Below, piece by piece: positions 1 to 6,596 of a stretch of 10,162 nt of DNA; position 1 is the first letter of the stretch; every line of letters starts with the position of its first letter. Under the pieces are notes generated by a model. The model did no database searches. It was not told the DNA's origin and was given only the letters and a program-made list of their open reading frames with translations. The stretch is from JBDKJS01 sp039806065. GTDB taxonomy: Bacteria; Bacteroidota; Bacteroidia; AKYH767-A; 2013-40CM-41-45. The stretch is taken from positions 1 through 10,162 of the forward strand of contig JBDKJS010000084.1 of assembly GCA_039806065.1 (NCBI GenBank), given 5' to 3'. The position numbers and the translations under genes were made by a program.

Positions 1-741
1 CGCCACGGCCAGCAAATAGCCGCAGTAATAATAGAGCCGGTACCAGCTAACAATGGACTGTTATTGCAAGACGTAAAATTTTTGAAAGCCCTGCGTGAGG
101 TGACTGCCCTGCATGGTAGTCTTTTAATTTTTGATGAGGTAATTTCAGGATTTAGGCTTTGCTTTTGTGGAGCCGCAGGTTGGTACAATATACAGCCCGA
201 CCTGATTACGTATGGTAAAATAATAGGTGGTGGCATGCCCGTGGGTGCTTATGGTGGACGTGCCGAGATCATGAATAAAATAGCACCTGAAGGACCGGTT
301 TATCAAGCAGGTACCTTAAGTGGCAATCCGGTGGCGATGGCAGCAGGGTATGCCCAACTGCAAATTTGCTTAGAGAATGGATTTTATCAAGCGCTAAATG
401 AGAAAACACTTTATTTCACTTCATTGATCAATGATTATGCTACACAGCATGATTTGCCCCTAAGAATGGTAGCAATGGGAAGTATTTTCTGGTTTAATTT
501 TGATGGTAAAAAAACAATAAGGTCGGCAGGTGCCATAGCTCCATCAAGTGTAAATTGGTTTAAAGAAATTTATCATCAACTGCTGGAACGGGGCATTTAT
601 CTGGGTCCATCGGGTTATGAAGTGGGTTTTGTTTCAGCCGCACATTCCACCGAACAATTGACCCATGCTGCCACCATCATTAACCAAGTGGTGCGCAGCA
701 CAATGGAGGCCAAGGGAATGAGAGCGGCAGTAACGGAGTGA
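1..741 (+). CDS. hemL: Glutamate-1-semialdehyde 2,1-aminomutase, 3' part (5' end outside window)
   Basis: This cytoplasmic PLP enzyme converts glutamate-1-semialdehyde to 5-aminolevulinate, the C5-pathway entry to heme and other tetrapyrroles. The frame is open from base 1, so the gene is cut by the window edge. About 246 residues remain of a family that usually has about 430. Visible class III aminotransferase marks, numbered from base 1, are IAAVIIEPV (7-15), LIFDEVISGFR with the PLP-binding Asp at 45, GKIIGGGMPVGAYGG with the Schiff-base Lys at 73 (bases 217-219), and QAGTLSGNP at about 102-110. The C-terminal LLERGIYLGPS and EVGFVSAAHS blocks are typical of HemL rather than of other class III enzymes. 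A TTG at 64 is internal, not the start. The stop is followed by 125 non-coding bases. Identity is confident from motifs. Whether the missing N-terminus is intact cannot be seen. Confidence 0.93.
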   Translation, partial: RHGQQIAAVIIEPVPANNGLLLQDVKFLKALREVTALHGSLLIFDEVISGFRLCFCGAAGWYNIQPDLITYGKIIGGGMPVGAYGGRAEIMNKIAPEGPVYQAGTLSGNPVAMAAGYAQLQICLENGFYQALNEKTLYFTSLINDYATQHDLPLRMVAMGSIFWFNFDGKKTIRSAGAIAPSSVNWFKEIYHQLLERGIYLGPSGYEVGFVSAAHSTEQLTHAATIINQVVRSTMEAKGMRAAVTE

Positions 742-800
742 TTTGAATAATTAAATGTTGATAAAATTTTAAGCAAATGTGAATTTCAAGCTAAAATTGC

Positions 801-808
801 TACTTTTG
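801..808 (+). promoter_or_regulatory. Candidate Bacteroidota -7 element (TACTTTTG)
   Basis: TACTTTTG matches the Bacteroidota -7 consensus TAnnTTTG in all fixed positions and lies 58 bases before the GTG start of the alpha-oxoamine synthase gene. The expected -33 TTTG is only weakly represented, by TGTG at 778-781 with a 19-base spacer. Just upstream, an imperfect inverted repeat (765-774 with 790-798) overlaps the spacer. Assigned from consensus and position only. Confidence 0.5.
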
Positions 809-866
809 TTCAACATAATGGTCGAAAGACCAATAGAAAAAATAAAAATTTAAATTAAGCACTAAA

Positions 867-2108
867 GTGGATTTATTCGATAAAATTAAGAAGAATAGAG
901 GGCCGATTGGTCAGCATGCAAAAGATAGTCATGGGTATTTTACTTTCCCAAAATTAGAAGGTGCGATAGGACCTAAAATGCAGTTCAGAGGTAAGGAGCG
1001 CCTGGTGTGGAGCCTTAATAATTATTTAGGTTTGGCAGATCATGAAGCTGTGCGCAAGGCTGATGCTGATGCTGCTGCTACCTATGGGCTTGCCTTGCCA
1101 ATGGGTGCCCGCATGATGAGTGGAAACAGCAATGAGCATGAAGCACTGGAACAAGAATTGAGTGCATTCATGGGTAAGGAAGATACCATTCTACTTAACT
1201 ATGGTTACCAAGGTATGGTATCAGCGATAGATTGTTTGGTAGACCGCCATGATGTGATTGTATATGACAGCGAATCGCATGCTTGTATCATTGACGGTGT
1301 GCGACTGCACATGGGAAAACGATTTGTATTTCCACATAATGACATAGAAAATTGCGCAAAGCAATTAGAAAGAGCCACCAGAATAGTAGAAGAAACGGGG
1401 GGGGCCATTTTATTAATTACGGAAGGCGTATTTGGCATGAGTGGTGATATGGGCAAACTAAAAGAAATAGTGGCCTTAAAAGAAAGATTTAAATTCAGAC
1501 TTTTTGTAGATGATGCTCACGGATTTGGCACCATGGGAAAAACAGGTGCAGGCACTGCCGAACAGCAAGGTGTGCAACAAGATGTAGATATTTATTTTGG
1601 CACTTTTGCTAAAAGCATGGCTTTGATAGGTGGTTTTATCTCTTCGAACGAGGATGTGGTAGAATATTTAAGATACAATATGCGGTCGCAAATATTTGCT
1701 AAAAGTTTGCCAATGCCATTGGTAGTGGGTGCAAGAAAAAGGTTAGAATTATTACGAACCCAACCCGAACTTAAAGATCAGTTGTGGAATATTGTAAACC
1801 ATCTTCAAAACGGATTGAAAGAAGCAGGATTTAACATTGGGAAAACACAAAGTCCGGTTACACCGGTGTATATGAACGGCAGTATAGGCGAGGCCACCAA
1901 CCTTATTTATGACATGCGAGAAAACTACGACATCTTCTGCAGCATGGTGGTGTATCCGGTAGTACCTAAGGGAATTATTATTTTGCGATTGATTCCTACA
2001 GCCGCTCATACCATAGAGCAAGTAAACTATACTATAGATGCCTTTAAAAAAGCTTATGTAAAATTAAAGGCCGGGCAATACATGAGTGATAAGATAGCAG
2101 CTTTTTAA
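867..2108 (+). CDS. Alpha-oxoamine synthase (serine palmitoyltransferase/KBL/BioF-like PLP enzyme)
   Basis: Fold type I PLP enzyme of 413 residues. The family condenses an amino acid with an acyl-thioester and releases CO2. Members are serine palmitoyltransferase, glycine C-acetyltransferase (KBL), 8-amino-7-oxononanoate synthase and cysteate acyltransferases. Visible marks: NNYLGL (51-56), SHACIIDG with the PLP-stacking His138, TEGVFGMSGD (185-194), DDAHGFG with Asp215/216 and His218, GTFAKS with Schiff-base Lys249, and the late Arg374 in ILRLIPTAAHT. The segment PMGARMMSG (78-86) replaces the GxxGSRxxxG block of textbook serine palmitoyltransferases, so this is a separate subfamily. The GTG start gives the expected MDLFDKI N-terminus, and no better ATG lies upstream. 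No biotin genes are nearby, which argues weakly against BioF. The substrate is unresolved; a sphingolipid or sulfonolipid long-chain-base synthase is my inference. A G8 run lies at 1397-1404. The 55 bases downstream lead to an Hc1-like gene on the same strand. Confidence 0.85.
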   Translation: MDLFDKIKKNRGPIGQHAKDSHGYFTFPKLEGAIGPKMQFRGKERLVWSLNNYLGLADHEAVRKADADAAATYGLALPMGARMMSGNSNEHEALEQELSAFMGKEDTILLNYGYQGMVSAIDCLVDRHDVIVYDSESHACIIDGVRLHMGKRFVFPHNDIENCAKQLERATRIVEETGGAILLITEGVFGMSGDMGKLKEIVALKERFKFRLFVDDAHGFGTMGKTGAGTAEQQGVQQDVDIYFGTFAKSMALIGGFISSNEDVVEYLRYNMRSQIFAKSLPMPLVVGARKRLELLRTQPELKDQLWNIVNHLQNGLKEAGFNIGKTQSPVTPVYMNGSIGEATNLIYDMRENYDIFCSMVVYPVVPKGIIILRLIPTAAHTIEQVNYTIDAFKKAYVKLKAGQYMSDKIAAF

Positions 2109-2163
2109 AAAACTAAATATTAATTTAATTCACCACTTATACTAATCTTAAAATCAATTCGCT

Positions 2164-2340
2164 ATGCAAGAGTACGAAAAAATTAAAACCCTGCTTGCTG
2201 CCATCGAAGAGGATGTGCGCAAATTTGCCGAAAAGGGAAATTCAGCTGCCGGCACCAGAGTGCGCAAAGGCTTACAAGATGTAAAAAAAGCTTGTCAAGA
2301 GATGCGCGATAAAATACAAGAGCTAAAGAAGACTGACTAA
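2164..2340 (+). CDS. Histone H1-like (Hc1-type) small basic protein
   Basis: A 58-residue protein, M-QEYEKIK to KKTD, starting at the ATG at 2164 and ending in TAA. It is lysine- and arginine-rich, with acidic residues spaced as in an amphipathic helix pair. The central motif EKGNSAAGTRVRKG (23-36) is the signature I associate with the short Hc1/histone H1-like proteins found widely in Bacteroidota, which begin in the same way and have about the same length. The likely role is binding DNA in the nucleoid. Unlike chlamydial Hc1, it has no long lysine/alanine repeat tail. It sits between the alpha-oxoamine synthase and a strong terminator. The 55-base gap upstream holds no promoter that I can defend, so co-transcription with the synthase is possible. 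An antisense frame across it is a shadow. Confidence 0.83.
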   Translation: MQEYEKIKTLLAAIEEDVRKFAEKGNSAAGTRVRKGLQDVKKACQEMRDKIQELKKTD

Positions 2341-2368
2341 CCGTTCGTTTTCGACATACGGCTAACAC

Positions 2369-2420
2369 AACCTCATGCCTTCTGATAATTATTTCAGAGG
2401 GGAATGAGGTTTTTTATTTT
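2369..2420 (+). terminator. Strong bipartite intrinsic terminator
   Basis: AACCTCAT (2369-2376) pairs perfectly with ATGAGGTT (2404-2411). Inside it, CCTTCTGA pairs with TCAGAGGG, with one G-T wobble. The loop is short and AT-rich. The stem runs directly into a T-rich tract, TTTTTTATTTT (2410-2420). It closes the Hc1-like gene, and probably the synthase transcript as well, and separates them from the exported transglutaminase-fold gene. Confidence 0.85.
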
Positions 2421-2424
2421 AGTA

Positions 2425-2439
2425 GGTTAAAATTTAACC
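2425..2439. repeat. 15-base palindrome GGTTAAA-A-TTTAACC
   Basis: A perfect inverted repeat with 7-base arms around a central A. It lies after the terminator T-tract and 25 bases before the ATG of the transglutaminase-fold gene. Its size and position would suit an operator or a promoter-overlapping site. A single copy with such AT-rich arms could also be chance. Confidence 0.3.
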
Positions 2440-2464
2440 CTAGCCCGTCCGTTGCTTGCTAGAA

Positions 2465-3565
2465 ATGAGTACTGCTGCTAAATTGCTAAAGCTTGCTACG
2501 GTTATAATTATAACTGCCATCATACATGGCCAAGCAGGGGCCAATGTTTATAAATTTACAACTGCAGATTCGCTAGCAGCTGCTATACCAGTGAACATGA
2601 CCTACCATGCTGATTCGTTAGTAAACTATATTACCAACAGGATCCGCGATGATGAATTAGTAACACGAACCATATTTAAATGGATTGCCAACAACATTGG
2701 TTACCGCACCCCAAAGCATAAAATCGATAGGAACCTACTAACATTAGCAGAAGATTCGGCTAAAATACTGCAAACCCGAAGAGGTGTTTGCGAAGACTAC
2801 AGTAAATTATTTAAACACTTGTGCAATAAAGCCGGCATTCAAATGGAAGTAGTTACCGGCATGGTGAATATTTTTGGGGAGATACCAAAGGAAGGTCATG
2901 CTTGGAATGCAGGCTTTGTAAACGGACAGTGGAAATTATATGATGTGACTTGGGCTGCAGGATATGTTGCCGGAAACAAATTTACTTTTAGTTATAACGA
3001 ATTTTATTTTGACACTCCTCCCGATTCTTTTGTGCTAAATCATTTACCGAGCGACTATATGTGGCAGCTACTCCCCTATCCCAAACATAATTACACTTTT
3101 TATAAATCAAAAAAACATGCTCCAATTCCCTATACCAATGTAGATTCATTACTAGAGTCCTATTTTAAGGCTGATTCAATGCAGCGGATCGATCAAACAT
3201 TGGGAAGAATGAAAATGGGCGGCATAAGCCATGCAGCCATACAGGATGATTACGACTATGCATTGAATGTGAAAACTTACTATGAGAAAACAACTTATCA
3301 CTATCATTATGCTAAAGCTTATGAAGCATATGTAAGCGCTTTCAATATCATAGGCGCATTAGAAAGGTTGCCACCGCAAGCAATTGGAGAAGAAACCTTG
3401 CAAGGAAAAAAAAATAAAGAAGCCCAACAAATGATAACCGAAGCGCAATCAACCATTAAGGTTTGCCTATCCATTATACCTAAGCCTGATACTGCCATCA
3501 CTTCATTGAGAGCAGCACTGAATAACTTGAATCACCGGCTCAATCAATTGAATGCTAAAAAATGA
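2465..3565 (+). CDS. Exported transglutaminase-fold protein with C-terminal helical domain
   Basis: A protein of 366 residues if started at the ATG at 2465; an in-frame TTG at 2456 would add three residues and is less likely. Residues 1 to about 26 form a signal peptide: a Lys-containing start, the hydrophobic run LATVIIITAII, then a plausible cut near AGA-NVYK. It should therefore act in the periplasm or at the cell surface. The papain-like transglutaminase core covers about 60-180. The triad is visible: Cys109 in RRGVCEDYSKLFKHLC, His145 in GHAWN, and Asp160 in KLYDVTW. In bacteria such domains are usually peptidases or amide-bond enzymes rather than cross-linkers. Residues from about 225 onward are predicted helical, rich in Tyr, Ala and Lys, and match no family I recognise. 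The gene lies alone between a terminator and the E2 promoter candidate. The substrate is unknown. Confidence 0.85.
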   Translation: MSTAAKLLKLATVIIITAIIHGQAGANVYKFTTADSLAAAIPVNMTYHADSLVNYITNRIRDDELVTRTIFKWIANNIGYRTPKHKIDRNLLTLAEDSAKILQTRRGVCEDYSKLFKHLCNKAGIQMEVVTGMVNIFGEIPKEGHAWNAGFVNGQWKLYDVTWAAGYVAGNKFTFSYNEFYFDTPPDSFVLNHLPSDYMWQLLPYPKHNYTFYKSKKHAPIPYTNVDSLLESYFKADSMQRIDQTLGRMKMGGISHAAIQDDYDYALNVKTYYEKTTYHYHYAKAYEAYVSAFNIIGALERLPPQAIGEETLQGKKNKEAQQMITEAQSTIKVCLSIIPKPDTAITSLRAALNNLNHRLNQLNAKK

Positions 3566-3647
3566 ATGATGGAAGGTATCGTTTTTTGTAACTTTTAGAC
3601 TGTGGAAAACCAACTTTCGAATGGCTCTTTAACTGAATGCAATTTAT

Positions 3648-3655
3648 TATATTTG
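3648..3655 (+). promoter_or_regulatory. Candidate Bacteroidota -7 element (TATATTTG)
   Basis: TATATTTG fits TAnnTTTG exactly and lies 26 bases before the ATG of the E2 gene, a sensible leader length. No good -33 TTTG is seen 17-23 bases upstream; only CTCTTT is near 3625-3630. The 116-base gap after the transglutaminase-fold gene also suggests that transcription restarts here. Confidence 0.42.
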
Positions 3656-3681
3656 TGCAGTAACAAATAAAAAGTATCCCT

Positions 3682-4983
3682 ATGTTTCAATTAATTATGC
3701 CAAAGATGGGCGAGAGTGTGGCTGAAGCAACTATATTAAAATGGTTGAAAAACGAAGGCGATACCATTGCACTAGACGAGGCAGTATTAGAAATAGCAAC
3801 AGATAAAGTAGATAGCGAAGTGCCATCGCCCAAGGCAGGCGTATTAAGTAAAAAATTATTTGCTGAAGGCACCGTAGTAAAAGTGGGCGAAGCGATAGCA
3901 CTAATAGCAGCGGAAAATGAACAGCCTACTTCCGCACCCGTAGCTGCGCCTTCAGTAAATGCACCAACTGTAACAGCACCACCAGCACCACTGGCTTCAG
4001 TTGCTAATGGCCAGTTGCCACGTTCCAGCGATAGTGGTAAATTTTATTCACCATTAGTAAGAAATATTGCACAACAAGAAGGGGTAAGTTTGGCAGAGTT
4101 AGAAAGCATAGTAGGATCAGGTGCCAATAATAGGGTAACCAAACAAGATCTGTTGCTACACATAAGTAACAAAAGTAAAGGAGAGAGTACCGCTCCAGAA
4201 GTAGTAGCCACCCCTAAACCAGCTCCAGTTGCAATTACTGCTACACCATCAGCTCCATCAATAAGTGTAAATGGCAATAATGAAATAATAGAGATGGATA
4301 GAATGCGTAAACTCATAGCCGATCACATGGTGATGAGTAAGCAAACTAGTCCACACGTAACTTCTTTTGTGGAAGCGGATGTAACCAATATAGTAAGATG
4401 GAGAGAGAAAGTAAAGGGTGGATTTGAGAAGCGAGAAAAAGAAAAATTAACCTTCACACCCATTTTTATAGAGGCAGTAATAAAAGCAATAAAAGATTTC
4501 CCAAATATCAATTGCAGTGTTGATGGTAATAAAATAATATTGAAAAAAGATATCAATGTGGGCATGGCAGCAGCCCTTCCCAGTGGTAATTTAATAGTAC
4601 CGGTTATTAAAAATGCCGACAGGTATAATTTAGTAGGCCTTACCAAAGCAGTGAATGATCTGGCCAATAGGGCCCGTCAGGGAAAATTACAACCTGATGA
4701 AATACAAGGTGGCACTTACACCATCAGCAATGTTGGCACATTTGGAAATGTGATGGGCACCCCAATTATTAATCAGCCACAAGTGGCCATACTTGCAGTG
4801 GGGGCAATTAGAAAAAAACCAGCCGTGATAGAAACACCGGAAGGAGATCTAATAGGTATTCGCCATATGATGTTTTTATCTCACTCCTATGATCACCGAG
4901 TGGTTGATGGAGCACTAGGCGGCAGTTTTGTTAGAAGAGTGGCCGACTACTTAGAACAATGGGATTTAAGTAGAGAATTTTAA
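3682..4983 (+). CDS. 2-oxo acid dehydrogenase complex E2 (dihydrolipoyllysine acyltransferase)
   Basis: This is the core acyltransferase of a pyruvate, branched-chain or 2-oxoglutarate dehydrogenase complex. It passes the acyl group from lipoyl-lysine to CoA in the cytoplasm. The 433 residues show the standard order: one lipoyl domain (1-78) with Lys42 in EIATDKVDSEV; an Ala/Pro linker (about 84-105); a peripheral subunit-binding domain (about 121-162: SPLVRNIAQQEGV, then NNRVTKQDLL); a second Ala/Pro linker (about 171-195); and the catalytic domain (about 200-433). The catalytic block SYDHRVVDG carries His405 and Asp409, and TISNVGTFG lies at 347-355. Neither E1 nor E3 is adjacent, so the cognate complex cannot be read from the window. 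The MPKMGESVAEATI start resembles the branched-chain/pyruvate type of Bacteroidota more than SucB, but that is a weak call. Confidence 0.92.
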   Translation: MFQLIMPKMGESVAEATILKWLKNEGDTIALDEAVLEIATDKVDSEVPSPKAGVLSKKLFAEGTVVKVGEAIALIAAENEQPTSAPVAAPSVNAPTVTAPPAPLASVANGQLPRSSDSGKFYSPLVRNIAQQEGVSLAELESIVGSGANNRVTKQDLLLHISNKSKGESTAPEVVATPKPAPVAITATPSAPSISVNGNNEIIEMDRMRKLIADHMVMSKQTSPHVTSFVEADVTNIVRWREKVKGGFEKREKEKLTFTPIFIEAVIKAIKDFPNINCSVDGNKIILKKDINVGMAAALPSGNLIVPVIKNADRYNLVGLTKAVNDLANRARQGKLQPDEIQGGTYTISNVGTFGNVMGTPIINQPQVAILAVGAIRKKPAVIETPEGDLIGIRHMMFLSHSYDHRVVDGALGGSFVRRVADYLEQWDLSREF

Positions 4984-5014
4984 TAATATACATTTAAAAA
5001 AAATCCTACCTTAT

Positions 5015-6592
5015 TTGAAAATACAGCTACTAGTAATTGTCTTATCGGCAGTGCTCATGCCCTGCCCTGCACTAAGTCAAAAGTCAAAAACACATATACT
5101 CACTACTGACGAGGCTAAGATTGTTAAGAAAGATGGTTCAGCACTTTTCACCGCAGGTGATTATAAAGGTGCCCTTAAATCATATGGCGATTTGGTATTG
5201 GCCGATGGCAACAACCCAGAATATAATTATAGGTTGGGTTACAGTATGCTCATGGCAAGTGGCCAAAAAGCTAAAGCACTTGAGCTCATTAGAAAGGCTA
5301 TGGCAAATGCCAATGCTAAAAAAGAATGGGTATATGGTTTGGCTCAAGCCTTGCAAGCTAATTTGCTTTTCGATGATGCCATAAAGGAGTATGAAAAATT
5401 TATTGTATCGGGAGTAAAATTAAGTAAAGATCAAGTGAGCGCAGCGCAATGCATCACTCAATGTCAATCAGCCAGGGAGATAATTAAGGATAAAAAAGAC
5501 CTCACTTTTGAAAATCCAGGGAAAATAATTAATACTCCTTTTGAAGAGTACAATGCATTTACTAGTGCCGATGGCAAAACAATAGCCTATGCAAGCAGGC
5601 GGAAAGGAAATATGGGGGGCTATATTGAAGAATTAGGAATATATACAGCCGATGTATATTGGACATTTTTTAAAGATACTGCTTGGAGCAAATCTAAGAG
5701 TACAGGCGCAGGCATCAACACTGAATGGGATGAAGAAATCACCGGGCTAAGTAGTATGGGAGATCAAGCCACACTCATGTTCGATAATTTTGAAGCCTTT
5801 GGCGATATTGGAACTAGTAATTTAAAAGGTAAAACCTGGCAAAAATATTTGATCTTGCCCAGTATGATCAATACTAAGGCTATAGAGAATGGAGCTGCCA
5901 TGAGTGGAAATGGAACAATAATGATTTTTAGCCGCGAAACCAAGGAAGGCAAACTAGATTTGTTCTACAGCACGCGCCAGCCAGGGGGAATTTGGAAAGA
6001 AGCACAAAAAATGCCTGCACCCATCAATACTAAAGAAGATGAAGATGCACCATGGTTAAGTTTTGATGGAAATACACTTTTCTATTCATCTAAAGGATTA
6101 GGAGGTTTTGGTGGATATGATATTTTTCAATCTAACTATGACGAAGGCACCAAAACATGGAGTAACCCTATAAACATAAATTTCCCTATAAATAATTTTG
6201 ATGACAACCTGTACATTAGCTTTACTGGTAATAATAGGACAGCTTATGTAACCCAAATGCGCGAAGGTGGTACTGGCGATAAAGATATATGGCGAATCAA
6301 TTTTACTGCTCCTGTTTATCAACCTTTTAAGTCAATTGTAAAAGGTTCAGTGGTAATGGCAGCAGGAAGTACTGGTAAGCCAGATTTAAATGCAGCCTTT
6401 TTACTGAATGAAAATGGTAAGCCAGTGGCAAACTTTTACCCCATTGCCAATACCACAGAATTTGTATTAGCGGCCCCTGCGGGCAATTACATCCTCCAAT
6501 TAAAAGGAAATAATTTCAATGACTATAAAACTCCTATCACTTTGAATGACGAAGATATTTTTAAAACATTTGAAGTAAATATGGCAAAGTAA
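5015..6592 (+). CDS. Exported TPR/PD40 beta-propeller protein, PorE-like without OmpA domain
   Basis: A protein of 525 residues from a TTG start. That start is preferred because it gives a full signal peptide (1-22, KIQLLVIVLSAVLM to ALSQ); the next ATG lies inside it. Cys17 follows Pro and is a poor lipobox, so cleavage by signal peptidase I is more likely. Residues about 30-155 are TPR-like helices (FTAGDYKGALKSYGDL, NYRLGYSMLMASGQKAKALE, FDDAIKEYEKFI). Residues about 165-430 are PD40 blades, clearest in NTKEDEDAPWLSFDGNTLFY and GYDIFQSN followed by TWSNPININFPIN. Residues about 438-525 form a small beta domain like a carboxypeptidase regulatory (CRD) domain. The order TPR-propeller-CRD is that of the T9SS component PorE, but the C-terminal peptidoglycan-binding OmpA domain is absent. 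It starts 31 bases after the E2 gene and ends 4 bases before the exonuclease gene. The role is inferred to be at the envelope. Confidence 0.8.
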   Translation: MKIQLLVIVLSAVLMPCPALSQKSKTHILTTDEAKIVKKDGSALFTAGDYKGALKSYGDLVLADGNNPEYNYRLGYSMLMASGQKAKALELIRKAMANANAKKEWVYGLAQALQANLLFDDAIKEYEKFIVSGVKLSKDQVSAAQCITQCQSAREIIKDKKDLTFENPGKIINTPFEEYNAFTSADGKTIAYASRRKGNMGGYIEELGIYTADVYWTFFKDTAWSKSKSTGAGINTEWDEEITGLSSMGDQATLMFDNFEAFGDIGTSNLKGKTWQKYLILPSMINTKAIENGAAMSGNGTIMIFSRETKEGKLDLFYSTRQPGGIWKEAQKMPAPINTKEDEDAPWLSFDGNTLFYSSKGLGGFGGYDIFQSNYDEGTKTWSNPININFPINNFDDNLYISFTGNNRTAYVTQMREGGTGDKDIWRINFTAPVYQPFKSIVKGSVVMAAGSTGKPDLNAAFLLNENGKPVANFYPIANTTEFVLAAPAGNYILQLKGNNFNDYKTPITLNDEDIFKTFEVNMAK

Positions 6593-6596
6593 TAAG

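Noticed and set aside
1056..1082. GCTGAT/GCTGCT micro-repeat
   Set aside because: It encodes the ordinary Ala/Asp-rich helix KADADAAATY of the synthase and is too short and imperfect to be a functional repeat.
1205..1456. Open antisense frame of 83 codons within the synthase gene
   Set aside because: It lies wholly opposite a strongly conserved PLP enzyme and its product shows no family features. It is a shadow frame.
2183..2368. Antisense frame across the Hc1-like gene
   Set aside because: The + strand has a short gene with a clear family motif and a terminator behind it, and the antisense product looks like nothing known.
3931..4266. Ala/Pro-rich low-complexity stretches in the E2 gene
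   Set aside because: These are the normal flexible linkers on either side of the subunit-binding domain.
4323..4667. Antisense open frame of 114 codons within the E2 gene
   Set aside because: The opposite strand encodes the conserved catalytic domain, and this product has no recognisable motif or start context.
5053..5067. Cys17 of the PD40 protein as a lipoprotein lipobox
   Set aside because: The residues before Cys are Leu-Met-Pro. Pro at -1 does not fit a lipobox, and a good signal peptidase I site follows at ALSQ.
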